A stretch of DNA of 50,209 bases from Oxalobacteraceae bacterium UBA4003 (GCA_002384815.1 DGBN01000018.1:1-50209); one strand, 5' to 3'; shown: positions 26,810 to 35,982, counted from the first letter of the stretch. The notes: generated from the letters alone by a model not told the origin. Numbers and translations are program-made.

Positions 26810-27134
26810 TGCGAGAAACGCAAGCGCGCAAACGCTGGCCCATCAAGAGAATTTAATTCGCGGCAAGAGAAGGTGAGGCGAGACCGATGCACGATAGACA
26901 AGTTTGTTCGAGATGCCGCTTTGAATGTAATGAAAAGCAGCGAAAAATTGGTCGGGGCCGTTTTCGCGCCAGGCCCCGATGGCGCTGGAAGCAAATGCTG
27001 CGCTCAGGATATGACGCGCGTATGACAAAGTAGGGGAATTGACGCCAAAATCAGGCCAGCCGCGCAATCGGCTACCTCTGGTGGGCTCGTGAGCAGGTAA
27101 AATAGCGCCTTGCTTCCTACAGATAAAGTCACGC
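26810..27134. other. Divergent intergenic region zntB/rbgA
   Basis: 325 bases. There is a perfect 8-bp hairpin TCGGGGCC (26952-26959)/GGCCCCGA (26972-26979) with a 12-nt loop but no T-run, so it is not a typical terminator. TAAAAT near 27097 is a possible -10 box for rbgA, with no good -35. A 30-codon frame from 26930 has no ribosome site and is not called. Confidence 0.45.
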
Positions 27135-28040
27135 ATGTCCATACAATGGTACCCAGGCCACATGAACGCCGCCCGCAAGAAAGCGGCGGAGGCCATGGAA
27201 AAGGTCGACATGATCATCGAAGTACTGGACGCGCGCGTACCGCAGGCCAGTTGCAATCCGATGATCGAAGAATTGCGCACATTCCGCCAGCGCCCCTGTT
27301 TGAAGATCCTCAACAAGAGTGATCTTGCCGATCCGATTGCCACGCAAAAATGGCTGGATTTTTATAACAAGCAAAAGGGTGTGCACGCGGTCGCCTTGAG
27401 CTGCAAGAAGCCGTCCGACGTCGCAAAAATTCCCGCTTTGAGTTTGAAGATCGCGCCGCATCGTGGCACGGCTTTGAAGCCTTTGCGCATCATGATCATG
27501 GGTATTCCGAACGTAGGAAAATCGACCTTGATGAATGCCTTGCTCAAAAAGCGCGTTGCCAAGGTTGGCGATGAGCCTGCGGTGACCAAGATGCAGCAGC
27601 GTCTGTATCTCGGCAATAACATGGTATTGACCGATACGCCGGGCATGATGTGGCCGAAGATCGAACATCCTAGCGATGGCCTGATGCTGGCAGCCAGCCA
27701 TGCGATTGGTAGTAACGCATTGATTGAAGAAGAAGTCGCCACCTTCCTGGCGGACATCATATTGATGCATTATCCAGAATTGCTGACTGCACGCTACGGA
27801 TTTCCTACCGAAGGTATTGACGGTGTCAGCGTAATCGAAGGCGTCGCGTTACGGCGCGGTTTTCGCATCAAGGGCGGCGAACTCGATCTGGAAAAGGCAG
27901 CGCACACTTTCCTGCAGGATTATCGGACTGGTGCAATCGGACGCGTCAGTCTGGAAACGCCGGAAAGCCGCATCGCTTTGCTGGCAAGCTTCCGGCCACC
28001 GCCATCGTTGGGTGAGCAGCAAGAACTGGAAGACGAATAA
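27135..28040 (+). CDS. ylqF: Ribosome biogenesis GTPase (YlqF/RbgA type)
   Basis: 301-residue circularly permuted GTPase. The motifs appear in the permuted order: G4 NKSD near residue 60, then G1 GIPNVGKSTLMN near residue 125, then G3 DTPGMMWPK near residue 170. The N-terminus WYPGHMNAARKKA is the family signature. In Bacillus, RbgA acts in late 50S assembly; the proteobacterial homologue is less studied, so the target is inferred. The C-terminal domain is of usual length. It stands alone between the zntB-like and MFS genes. Confidence 0.93.
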   Translation: MSIQWYPGHMNAARKKAAEAMEKVDMIIEVLDARVPQASCNPMIEELRTFRQRPCLKILNKSDLADPIATQKWLDFYNKQKGVHAVALSCKKPSDVAKIPALSLKIAPHRGTALKPLRIMIMGIPNVGKSTLMNALLKKRVAKVGDEPAVTKMQQRLYLGNNMVLTDTPGMMWPKIEHPSDGLMLAASHAIGSNALIEEEVATFLADIILMHYPELLTARYGFPTEGIDGVSVIEGVALRRGFRIKGGELDLEKAAHTFLQDYRTGAIGRVSLETPESRIALLASFRPPPSLGEQQELEDE

Positions 28041-28085
28041 TTGCGGCCAGCATTGAGCAGGTAGATTGCCTGCCTGCTTTCCCCT

Positions 28086-29363
28086 TCATTCTTCAACCTT
28101 GTCGTCTTTCACTGTTTCAGGCGTGTCTGAGCTTTGTGTGTCAGCGTCAGGCACATCGACGTGCATCACTGCGGGTGCGATACCTGTCATGACGACATAG
28201 CCGGATTTTTCCGATTCCGGTACCGCAGGTGCAGCGCGAATCCTGAGTACGGTAAAGATGGATAATACTCCCAGCACGAAGACGAAGAACAGCATCAGGC
28301 TTTCGGGATTGAACAGATCCATGACCACACCCGCAATCGTTGGGCCTATGGCAGCGCCAATGCCGTGCAACAGCAAGAGCCCGCCAGTGACTTCCAGCAA
28401 ACGCGACGAGTCGATCAGATCGTTGACGTGAGCAACGCTCAATCCGTACAGCGTGAACACAAAACCGCCATACAGTATGCCAACCAGAATGAGTATCTCT
28501 TCTGAAGCTCTTGAGAACACAAAGCCGAGCAATGCGAGAGAAGCGCTGGCAATGCAGATCCATAGCATGACGTAGCGCCTGTCATGTCGATCCGAGTAAT
28601 GGCCTACAGGCCATTGAAAAACTGCACCTCCCAGTATTGTTGCAGCCATGAATGTTGCGACACCAACATCGGTAAAGCCGACACCTTGTGCGTATGCCGC
28701 CCCCAGGCTGTAGAAGGCGCCGTTCAGCATGCCTGATCCGACTGCACCTACCAACCCAAGCGGTGAAATCTTGTAAAGATTGCGCAAGCCCAGGTGGGGA
28801 CGTTCGACCGCGGCCGGCTGCGATACCGGTGTCAGCGTAATGGGTAAAAGGGCAAAGGAAAATAGGACAGAAACCAGAGCGAAGGGGACGAAACCAAGTT
28901 TGTCGCCGACAAGGATGAGCCACTGTCCGAGCGCGAGCGCGACAAATGTCACTGACATGTAGATCGCAAAAACCTTGCCGCGATGCTGGCTGGGTGCCAG
29001 CGTATTGAGCCAGCTTTCGATCACGATATACAAGCCGACGACACACACACCGGTGATCAGGCGCAATGCACCCCAGAACCATGGATCTATCCATAGTGCA
29101 TGCAGTATCGGCATGGTCGACGCGATCGATGCCATTGCGGCAAATGCGCGTATATGCCCGATGCGACGTATGAGGGCAGGGCATAAATTTGTGCCGACAA
29201 TATAGCCGACAAAATAGGCCGACATAATCAGGCCTGTTACCAGACCTGAAAAATCAGCCAGCCCGGCGCGCAGCCCCAAGACTGAAAACAACAAGCCAAC
29301 ACCTACCACCATCACACCAGCGCCACTCAGCAATGAAGATAGTGGTAAAAGTAATCCCCGCAT
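28086..29363 (-). CDS. MFS transporter, YcaD-like
   Basis: 425-residue major facilitator with twelve predicted membrane helices. The short loop between helices 2 and 3 reads ALIRRIGHIRAFA, and RLITGVCVVGLYIVIESWLN in helix 4/5 with the following APSQHRGKVFAIYM resembles YcaD-type permeases. The C-terminal tail of about 45 residues is hydrophilic and acidic. The substrate is unknown. It converges on rbgA with 45 nt between stops and lies 16 nt after the BCCT gene on the same strand, so the two are likely co-transcribed. Confidence 0.87.
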   Translation of the reverse strand: MRGLLLPLSSLLSGAGVMVVGVGLLFSVLGLRAGLADFSGLVTGLIMSAYFVGYIVGTNLCPALIRRIGHIRAFAAMASIASTMPILHALWIDPWFWGALRLITGVCVVGLYIVIESWLNTLAPSQHRGKVFAIYMSVTFVALALGQWLILVGDKLGFVPFALVSVLFSFALLPITLTPVSQPAAVERPHLGLRNLYKISPLGLVGAVGSGMLNGAFYSLGAAYAQGVGFTDVGVATFMAATILGGAVFQWPVGHYSDRHDRRYVMLWICIASASLALLGFVFSRASEEILILVGILYGGFVFTLYGLSVAHVNDLIDSSRLLEVTGGLLLLHGIGAAIGPTIAGVVMDLFNPESLMLFFVFVLGVLSIFTVLRIRAAPAVPESEKSGYVVMTGIAPAVMHVDVPDADTQSSDTPETVKDDKVEE

Positions 29364-29379
29364 GGCTCGCTATCCTGAT

Positions 29380-30915
29380 TTAAATTGGTTTTGCAGTTTC
29401 TTGTGCTGTCATTTGCTTCAAGCGACGGCGCAATTCACGTTCCTGGCGTTGCTGCTCCTTCCAGTCTTCACGTATGGCTCGCCATAGCGCAATGACCATC
29501 AAGAAAATCACCATCGTGAAGGGCAAGGCAAATACAATCGTTGCCGTTTGCACAGCTTTGAGACCTCCGGCCAGCAGCAGCGAAATTGCAATTCCCGAGA
29601 CTAATATGCCCCAGATCGTTTTGATCTTGGCCGATGGATCAGGATTGCCGTCTGTGCTCATGATTCCGAGTACGAGTGTGGCAGAGTCGCCGGATGTCAC
29701 GAAAAACACGAGTACCAGCAGCGTTGCGATAATGGACATGATCAGACCAAATGGCATCGCATTGAACATAGTGAACAGTGCAGTGGATGCGTCAAGTTTG
29801 GCTGCAGCCGCAATCGGCACGTGTTGCCAGATCTCCATATACAAAGCTGTTCCACCAAATACGGAAAACCAGATAAATGCTGCGAATGAAGGTGCAATAA
29901 CGGCGCCTAAAATGAACTCCCGGATGGTGCGGCCACGCGATACGCGGGCAATAAAAACGCCGACGAATGGCGACCAGGAAATCCACCACGCCCAGTAAAA
30001 GATCGTCCAGCCACCGACCCATTGACTCTCGCGAAAAGGCGTCATGCGCAGACTCATTCTGATGAATTCGCTCAGATAGGAACCCAGGGTATTGGTCAGC
30101 GTGTCGATGATCGCGACCGTCGGACCGATAATGAAAATGAACAGTGCCAATACCAGCGCCACTATCATGTTGAGGCTGGAGAGAATTTTGATGCCCCTGG
30201 TTACGCCGGTGACTGCAGAGGTGACAAAGAGCGATGTTGTTACCAGGATGATGCACACTTGGGATGTCTTGCTGACGGCGAGGCCAAATACTGTGTGCAA
30301 ACCGCTATTGATCTGCAGTGCACCCATGCCCAGCGATGCTGCAACGCCGAAGGCAGTTGCAATCACTGCCAATACATTGAAGACTCCTGACATCCGTCGA
30401 ATCGGTGCCCAGGGCAGACTACTGATCGACTCACTAATTAGTGCTTTACCTTGGCGCCGATACTGGAAAAAGGCGATTGTCAACGCAACCACGCCATATA
30501 CGGCCCATGGGTGGAGTCCCCAATGGAAGAAGGCATAACGCATCCCTGCATTGGCCGCTTCTGGAGAACCGGGTTGCACTCCCGGCGGCGCAGTCATGTA
30601 GTGAGAAATCGGTTCCGCGACTCCCCAGAACACCAGGCCTATGCCCATGCCCGCAGCGAACAGCATAGAGAACCATGATCCCATGGAAAACTCGGGCTCG
30701 TCGTCTTCGTTGCCGAGTTTGAGGTCGCCGTAGCGACTGAATGCCAGGAAAAAAGCAAACACGACCAGACCCAGCACAGTCCATAAATAAAGCCAGCCAA
30801 AATTCTTGGTAATGCTAACGAGTGCAGTCTCAAAAACCATACTCAATGATGACGGTGAGAAAATTCCCCACAAGACAATCATCAAGATGCTACCGGCGGA
30901 AAGAATGAGCTGCAT
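29380..30915 (-). CDS. BCCT-family transporter (betaine/carnitine/choline)
   Basis: 511-residue secondary transporter of quaternary ammonium compounds. Family motifs are GMGIGLVFWGVAEPISHY in helix 3/4 and WTIFYWAWWISWSPFVGVF in helix 8, whose tryptophan box binds the trimethylammonium group. It is followed by IARVSRGRTIREFILG. The tail is short and charged (KEQQRQERELRRRLKQ), shorter than the osmosensing tails of BetP. GGGAGGG sits 4 nt before the ATG at 30915. Substrate cannot be assigned. It leads a probable two-gene unit with the MFS gene downstream. Confidence 0.93.
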   Translation of the reverse strand: MQLILSAGSILMIVLWGIFSPSSLSMVFETALVSITKNFGWLYLWTVLGLVVFAFFLAFSRYGDLKLGNEDDEPEFSMGSWFSMLFAAGMGIGLVFWGVAEPISHYMTAPPGVQPGSPEAANAGMRYAFFHWGLHPWAVYGVVALTIAFFQYRRQGKALISESISSLPWAPIRRMSGVFNVLAVIATAFGVAASLGMGALQINSGLHTVFGLAVSKTSQVCIILVTTSLFVTSAVTGVTRGIKILSSLNMIVALVLALFIFIIGPTVAIIDTLTNTLGSYLSEFIRMSLRMTPFRESQWVGGWTIFYWAWWISWSPFVGVFIARVSRGRTIREFILGAVIAPSFAAFIWFSVFGGTALYMEIWQHVPIAAAAKLDASTALFTMFNAMPFGLIMSIIATLLVLVFFVTSGDSATLVLGIMSTDGNPDPSAKIKTIWGILVSGIAISLLLAGGLKAVQTATIVFALPFTMVIFLMVIALWRAIREDWKEQQRQERELRRRLKQMTAQETAKPI

Positions 30916-31108
30916 AGCGCCCTCCCATGAATTGTTATTGAAGCTGAAGGTCAGCGAGCTGATTTTTCATGTGCAAAAAATGCCTAAGCAAGCATTGCTC
31001 TCTTTTAAAAGGTGCACTGTCATGCATGGGACGAACCATCTATCGGATGTGCAACCTACGCCAGACGATACTTTTAACCAACGATAGACCTCCGTCATAT
31101 TGCTGAAT

Positions 31109-32158
31109 CTAGAACGTGTGAGTGATTCCCAATGCAACTCCCGTTTTGGCATCTGCAAGCTGTTCACGATAAAAATCGGCGTACAGTGTAGTGCGTTTGG
31201 AAAGACTGTGAACATAACCGGTACTGATTTTATGGTTGTCGTTTTTCTGGTTGCGACCATAGCCCGCACGGAACATGTCGGCACCGATGGCATACGTCGC
31301 GGCGACCAGCCAGGTGCGTTCCTGAGCAAGACCGATCTGACGGTTTTGAGTATGCGATCCCATAATGGTTGCGTTCCCCATTGAGTATTTGGCCGCCAGA
31401 TAAAAAATATCGTCGCTGCGCGCGTTGACTTCGTACGATGCGGCGACCAATAAAGCATCTGTGCCATAACTGATGGATATGCTGCGCGCGCGACTGCTTG
31501 CGGCAGCATCCTCATCGATCTTCATTGCTGCCTGGACCGCGATACCGCTCCATGTCGGACTGCTGTAGTAAATACCATTACTGATGCGCGAAAAATCAGC
31601 GTATCCCAATTCAATGTCGTGTATTCCGTCGCTGCTGTAACTGCCGGTTTGATAAGAAGCAAGCGAGGCATTGAAGCCGCTGTTTACCCAAGGCTCATAT
31701 TTCCATACAGTGTTCCATAGCGGCGTGAGTGCGCGTCCGAGGCGGACTGTGCCGTGCTTTTTACTCGTCAATCCGACGGTCGATTCGCCTTGCCAGAAAG
31801 CTGCTGGTCGTTCGGTTTCGCCTGTGTCGAGTTTAAATCTGGTTTCGAGGGTGAAGATGGCCTCAAATCCGTTTCCCAGATTCTCCTGACCACGCAAACC
31901 TAGCCAGTTGTTATAGCCGCGTTCCACTTTTGGTGCGTCGCCACTTTCCTTGACGATGCCGAGGTCAAGATAACCATACATCTCGACATTCGATTGTGCC
32001 GAGGCATAGGTGTAGGACAGCGGCGTAATCATGGCAATTGCGATATATGCAGGACGAATAGAAATGATCTTGTCTTCCTTTCTGTGCATCGACAGGGCTG
32101 CACGACGCTTGCTTGAAAGCGACATGTTCTGGATGGCATGACTTCTATTGGCAGTCAT
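31109..32158 (-). CDS. Gram-negative porin (trimeric, Burkholderiales type)
   Basis: 349-residue outer-membrane porin. Typical beta-barrel features are VEMYGYLDLGI at the mature N-terminus, NNWLGLRGQENLGNGFEAIF, GTVRLGRALTPLW and a terminal phenylalanine (GVALGITHTF), the outer-membrane assembly signal. The export region is odd: the mature part begins only at about residue 54, after a hydrophobic stretch RPAYIAIAMITPLSY and the cleavage-like YASAQS. The ATG at 32158 has AAGG 8 nt upstream, so a long leader is likely. A start at an inner ATG (codon 24) is the alternative. Substrate specificity is unknown. Confidence 0.88.
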   Translation of the reverse strand: MTANRSHAIQNMSLSSKRRAALSMHRKEDKIISIRPAYIAIAMITPLSYTYASAQSNVEMYGYLDLGIVKESGDAPKVERGYNNWLGLRGQENLGNGFEAIFTLETRFKLDTGETERPAAFWQGESTVGLTSKKHGTVRLGRALTPLWNTVWKYEPWVNSGFNASLASYQTGSYSSDGIHDIELGYADFSRISNGIYYSSPTWSGIAVQAAMKIDEDAAASSRARSISISYGTDALLVAASYEVNARSDDIFYLAAKYSMGNATIMGSHTQNRQIGLAQERTWLVAATYAIGADMFRAGYGRNQKNDNHKISTGYVHSLSKRTTLYADFYREQLADAKTGVALGITHTF

Positions 32159-32380
32159 ACCTTTAGCCTTGCAATTGAATCAGAACCATTTGCACTATCG
32201 ATAGTGCAATCGAATGGAAGCATTGAATTAACGTGCTTGAAGCTTTAGTGTAAATTTTATTGGAAGCTGTTTTGTTGCGACTTGCTGGCATGAGTCTTAA
32301 ACACTTAACGCGCAAGCTTGCTGTTCATCATATTGTGTTGCAGTACCGTATGCAAGCCCGAGCTTTTGCATGAGGCATTA

Positions 32381-32416
32381 AAAAATCCCGCAAGGCGTCA
32401 ACCTTGCGGGATTTTT
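32381..32416. terminator. Bidirectional terminator between porin and groEL
   Basis: Perfect 15-bp inverted repeat (AAAAATCCCGCAAGG and its complement) around a 6-nt loop CGTCAA. It lies 47 nt after the groEL stop. The A/T ends give a T-run in both directions; on the minus strand it ends groESL. Confidence 0.93.
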
Positions 32417-32462
32417 CATGCGAAGGACAAGAAGCGGAAATCCGCCTCTGCCGAACGGCAAA

Positions 32463-34106
32463 TTACATCATGCCGCCCATGCCACCCATACCGCCCATGC
32501 CACCCATGTCAGGCATGCCGGCTGGTTTGTCTTCAACGACTTCAGCAACCATGCAATCGGTGGTCAGCAACAATGCAGCGATCGAAGCCGCATTTTGCAA
32601 TGCCGAACGCGTTACCTTGGCTGGATCGAGAACGCCCATTTCCACCATGTCGCCGTAGGTACCGTTGGCAGCGTTGTAACCGAAGTTACCTTTGCCTTCC
32701 AGTACCTTAGCCACGACAACCGAAGCTTCTTCGCCGGCGTTTTGCACGATCATGCGCAGTGGTTCTTCCATTGCGCGCAGAACGATACGGATACCGGCTT
32801 CCTGATCCGAGTTGTCGCCTTTGACTTTGATTGCAGCACGTGCGCGCAACAGGGCAACGCCGCCGCCTGGCACGATGCCTTCTTCAACAGCTGCGCGGGT
32901 TGCGTGCAGTGCATCTTCAACGCGTGCTTTTTTCTCTTTCATTTCAACTTCGGTAGCTGCACCGACTTTGATCACTGCAACCCCGCCTGCCAGTTTGGCA
33001 ACGCGTTCCTGCAGTTTTTCACGGTCGTAGTCCGAGGTTGCTTCTTCGATTTGCGCACGGATTTGTTTGACGCGTGCTTCGATGTTGATAGCCTGGCCGT
33101 TACCGTCGATCAGCGTGGTGTTTTCCTTGCCGATTTCGATACGTTTCGCCTGGCCCAATTCTTCCAGCGTGATTTTTTCCAAAGTCAGGCCGACTTCTTC
33201 AGCAACGACTTGACCGCCGCTCAAGATAGCGATGTCTTCCAGCATGGCTTTACGACGATCGCCGAAGCCTGGCGCTTTCACTGCGCAGGTTTTCAGAATG
33301 CCGCGGATGTTGTTCACAACCAGAGTTGCCAGTGCTTCGCCTTCGATGTCTTCTGCGATGATCAGCAATGGACGGCCGGCTTTGGCAACTTGTTCCAATA
33401 CCGGGAGCAGGTCACGGATGTTGGAGATTTTCTTGTCGCACAACAGGATGAACGGGTTTTCCAGAATAGCGGTTTGCTTTTCCGGATTGTTGATGAAGTA
33501 TGGCGACAGGTAGCCGCGGTCAAACTGCATACCTTCAACGATGTCGAGTTCGTCGTTCAGGGATTTGCCGTCTTCAACAGTGATGACGCCTTCCTTACCG
33601 ACTTTTTCCATTGCTTCAGCGATGCGCTCACCGATCGAGTAATCGGAGTTCGCCGAGATCGCGCCGACTTGAGCGATTTCCTTGGTGGTGGTGCATGGCT
33701 TTGCAATCTTGGCCAGTTGTTCGACGGTTGCAGCAACTGCCTTGTCGATACCGCGCTTCAGATCCATTGGGTTCATGCCGGCTGCAACGTATTTCATGCC
33801 TTCGCGAACGATCGCTTGTGCCAATACGGTTGCAGTGGTGGTGCCGTCGCCTGCGTTGTCGCTGGTGCGGGAAGCCACTTCTTTCACAAGCTGTGCGCCC
33901 ATGTTTTGCAATTTGTCTTTGAGTTCGATTTCTTTCGCAACCGAAACACCGTCCTTGGTGACGGTTGGTGCGCCGAACGAGCGTTCCAGAACCACGTTAC
34001 GGCCTTTAGGGCCCAAGGTTACTTTAACTGCATTCGCCAGAACGTTGACGCCTTCAACCATCTTGGCGCGCGCTGCGTCGCCGAAAATTACTTCTTTAGC
34101 TGCCAT
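32463..34106 (-). CDS. groEL: Chaperonin GroEL (Hsp60)
   Basis: 547-residue 60-kDa chaperonin subunit that folds proteins in a double ring with GroES. Characteristic motifs are KVTLGPKGRNVVLE and DGTTTATVLAQAI (ATP site), and AAVEEGIVPGGGVALLRA. The C-terminal GGM repeats (GGMGGMGGMGGMM) are also present. Length is typical of E. coli-like GroEL. It follows groES by 121 nt in the usual order. The antisense strand is open for over 560 codons, which I attribute to codon bias and not to a gene. Confidence 0.99.
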   Translation of the reverse strand: MAAKEVIFGDAARAKMVEGVNVLANAVKVTLGPKGRNVVLERSFGAPTVTKDGVSVAKEIELKDKLQNMGAQLVKEVASRTSDNAGDGTTTATVLAQAIVREGMKYVAAGMNPMDLKRGIDKAVAATVEQLAKIAKPCTTTKEIAQVGAISANSDYSIGERIAEAMEKVGKEGVITVEDGKSLNDELDIVEGMQFDRGYLSPYFINNPEKQTAILENPFILLCDKKISNIRDLLPVLEQVAKAGRPLLIIAEDIEGEALATLVVNNIRGILKTCAVKAPGFGDRRKAMLEDIAILSGGQVVAEEVGLTLEKITLEELGQAKRIEIGKENTTLIDGNGQAINIEARVKQIRAQIEEATSDYDREKLQERVAKLAGGVAVIKVGAATEVEMKEKKARVEDALHATRAAVEEGIVPGGGVALLRARAAIKVKGDNSDQEAGIRIVLRAMEEPLRMIVQNAGEEASVVVAKVLEGKGNFGYNAANGTYGDMVEMGVLDPAKVTRSALQNAASIAALLLTTDCMVAEVVEDKPAGMPDMGGMGGMGGMGGMM

Positions 34107-34227
34107 GTTGATTGCTCCTGAATATTCGTTAAGTGACAGTCATTAACTAACTGATCACTGAATTCCAACTAGAGATGACACCGGGTTTCGATTGCATGGG
34201 CATCGCCGCTGCAATCGAAAAATGGCA

Positions 34228-34518
34228 TCACTTTTGTACGATTGCCATGATGTCTTCTTCGCGCATCACGAGGACTTCGTTGCCATCGACCTTGACCGAT
34301 TGACCAGCATATTTGCCGAACAAAACGCGGTCGCCGACTTTAACGTCGAGTGGGCGGACTTTGCCGTCGTCGAGGATTTTGCCGTTGCCGATAGCCAGAA
34401 CTTCACCTTGATCAGGCTTTTCAGCAGCTGCTTCAGGAATGATGAGGCCGGACGCAGTTTTTGTTTCCTGGTCGAGGCGCTTGACGATGACGCGATCGTG
34501 CAAAGGACGAAGGTTCAT
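34228..34518 (-). CDS. groES: Co-chaperonin GroES
   Basis: 96-residue heptameric lid of the GroEL chamber. The opening MNLRPLHDRVIVKRL, the mobile-loop region TKTASGLIIPEAAAEKP and the closing EVLVMREEDIMAIVQ are diagnostic. First gene of groESL. The leader of about 110 nt contains a CIRCE inverted repeat downstream of a strong sigma70 promoter, so heat-shock induction by loss of HrcA repression is expected. Confidence 0.99.
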   Translation of the reverse strand: MNLRPLHDRVIVKRLDQETKTASGLIIPEAAAEKPDQGEVLAIGNGKILDDGKVRPLDVKVGDRVLFGKYAGQSVKVDGNEVLVMREEDIMAIVQK

Positions 34519-34629
34519 ACAAACTCCTTAGTTTTCAATAAGTTATGGTGATTTGCGGCATGGGCTGCAAAGCGTGCTTTACAGTGCATACATGCCGCAC
34601 TAGAAAGTTGGTCGATCGGGGGAAAGTTG

Positions 34630-34656
34630 TTAGCACTCTCTTCCGGCGAGTGCTAA
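34630..34656 (-). promoter_or_regulatory. CIRCE operator (HrcA binding site)
   Basis: Perfect inverted repeat TTAGCACTC-N9-GAGTGCTAA, the classical CIRCE sequence bound by the heat-shock repressor HrcA. It begins one base into the -10 box and covers the expected transcription start, so HrcA would block initiation. Confidence 0.96.
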
Positions 34657-34684
34657 GTATAGGGACGGTTGTTTAATAATTCAA
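34656..34684 (-). promoter_or_regulatory. Sigma70 promoter of groESL
   Basis: On the minus strand the -35 TTGAAT (34684-34679) and the -10 TATACT (34661-34656) are separated by exactly 17 nt. The -10 overlaps the CIRCE repeat by one base. The match and spacing are strong, so this is a vegetative promoter under HrcA control. A sigma32 signature is not evident. Confidence 0.88.
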
Positions 34685-34884
34685 GCCGGTGATGAAGAAT
34701 AATAAAGCCTGTCCAGGCGAGTGTCGAAATTCATTTAATTCTGAATTCAATAGAAATTATCAAAAATATAACCATGGAAATAGTCGTTTTCAAATGACGA
34801 TCATGTGGCGAATCGCCGCTCTCACCCCATGGCTGCCCGGCGGAGCATTGCATTCAGGACATTCATTCAACGAGCGATAGCATA

Positions 34885-35284
34885 ATGACATCTTGGCCCG
34901 TCTTTATCTTTGATCTGGACAACCTCAAGAAAATCAACGACACCAAGGGACATCACAGGGGATGAAATCATCCAGGATGTGGCTGACATTTGTCGTTCAG
35001 CGATCCGAGAAACGGATACCGCATGCCGCTTCGGTGGTGATGAGTTTGTCATTGCTCTGCCCAATGCCGGGCTTGAGCAGGCCATGCAGTTCGCCAAGCG
35101 TTTACATGACCGCTTCAGAAAAGAGCTAAGTCGGTTTTCAGTAGAGGGTACTGTCGTCACAGCGAGCATTGGTGTGACAACGATGTTGCCGGAAGATCGA
35201 TCATACGAGGACACACTCAAACGGGCAGATCGTGCGCTGTATGAAGCCAAAAGCATGGGTAAAGACAGGATTGTTTCGGCCTGA
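34885..35284 (+). pseudogene. Broken GGDEF (diguanylate cyclase) gene
   Basis: Remnant of a GGDEF domain that would make cyclic di-GMP. From ATG 34885 the frame reads FIFDLDNLKKINDTKGHH and stops at TGA 34963. The next frame continues from about 34958 as GDEIIQDVADICR, then RFGGDEFVIALP with an intact GGDEF signature, then ASIGVTT and RADRALYEAKSMGKDR. A single-base gain or two-base loss at about 34957 explains the break. The start of the domain (the usual DPLTGLxNR helix) and any sensor domain are missing as well. The frameshift and truncation both point to loss of function. Confidence 0.85.
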
Positions 35285-35434
35285 CCTAAGGGTAGGGTAT
35301 TTTCGGGCTTGATTTACCCTCGTTCTGGTAGGTGCATCTGAGTGGCTGCTTTTGGCCGATAGCGATGATCGAGTGATTCGGCGAAGCCAGGCAAAAAATT
35401 GTCTTAGTTAATCTTATGGTTGATAATTGTCGGC

Positions 35435-35683
35435 ATGAACGATACTGCACACAATCCCCCACTTCCTGATCGACTCTCAATCGATCCTCGCAGCCCTTAC
35501 TACAACGCTGCCATCTTTGAACACGATGTTGGTATTAAGCTTAACGATAAAGAGCGCTCCGATGTTGAAGAGTATTGCATCAGCGAGGGCTGGATTAAAG
35601 TCCCGGCCGGAAGGGCGCTGGATCGAAAGGGCAATCCCTTAATGACTAAATTAAAGGGCAAGGTCGAACCTTTTTATCGGTAA
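35435..35683 (+). CDS. DUF3297 family small protein
   Basis: 82-residue cytoplasmic protein of the conserved family DUF3297, function unknown. The family blocks are LPDRLSIDPRSPYYNAAIFE, GIKLNDKERSDVEEYCISEG, WIKVPAGRALDRKG and GNPLMTKLKGKVEPFYR. Length is normal and the frame intact. The ATG at 35435 is chosen over an in-frame start five codons earlier because it gives the family start (MNDTAHNPPLPDRL). It sits between two decayed genes, so it may be all that survives as a working gene in this interval. Confidence 0.87.
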   Translation: MNDTAHNPPLPDRLSIDPRSPYYNAAIFEHDVGIKLNDKERSDVEEYCISEGWIKVPAGRALDRKGNPLMTKLKGKVEPFYR

Positions 35684-35945
35684 CGACTGTTCTCGAAATA
35701 CCGTCAGGCGCTATCTGCGCGCTGAAACTGTCGAGCCAGTCTATGCTGGCCGACGTTCCCCGACCTTTCTCGAAAAATATCGTACAGGCTTTCAGTCTGG
35801 CTAAAGACCGAGGCTGCGAAGTCGTGCAAGCAGCGACGAACTTTGAAGCAGATGCACATCGGCTTATGTGTACTGGAATTTGAAGGACTGTATGACCGGA
35901 GGCGCGGCCTTCGCCAGACAGTGGAAGGCGGATCAGTTAGAGAGC
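35684..35945 (+). mobile_element. Decayed IS21-family transposase (istA) fragment
   Basis: Starting right after the DUF3297 stop, three frames in turn give IstA-like sequence. First CSRNTVRRYLRAETVEPVY, the helix-turn-helix end of IstA, stops at 35804. Then WLKTEAAKSCKQRRTLKQMH and GLCVLEFEGLYDR appear in a shifted frame. Then AAFARQWKADQLE follows in another. Together they match the order of an IS21 IstA N-terminal half with at least two frameshifts. No istB, no catalytic DDE part and no terminal inverted repeats remain. The element cannot move. Confidence 0.8.
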
Positions 35946-35982
35946 CACCTCTGCGAGCACATCAATATTTTTGCTTGCCTAA

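Larger units (their letters stand above)
34519..34884. other. Region upstream of groES
   Basis: 366 bases. The left part is the groESL leader, CIRCE operator and promoter (listed separately). The right part, from 34690 to the broken GGDEF gene, is AT-rich at first and then mixed. It holds no gene, RNA or repeat that I can recognise. Confidence 0.6.

Noticed and set aside
26952..26979. GC-rich hairpin considered as a terminator
   Set aside because: No T-run on either strand and it lies upstream of both divergent genes.
26930..27022. 30-codon frame between zntB and rbgA
   Set aside because: No ribosome site and no recognisable feature.
32418..34121. 567-codon open frame antisense to groEL
   Set aside because: It mirrors groEL exactly and has no domain or ribosome site; the absence of stops follows from groEL codon bias.
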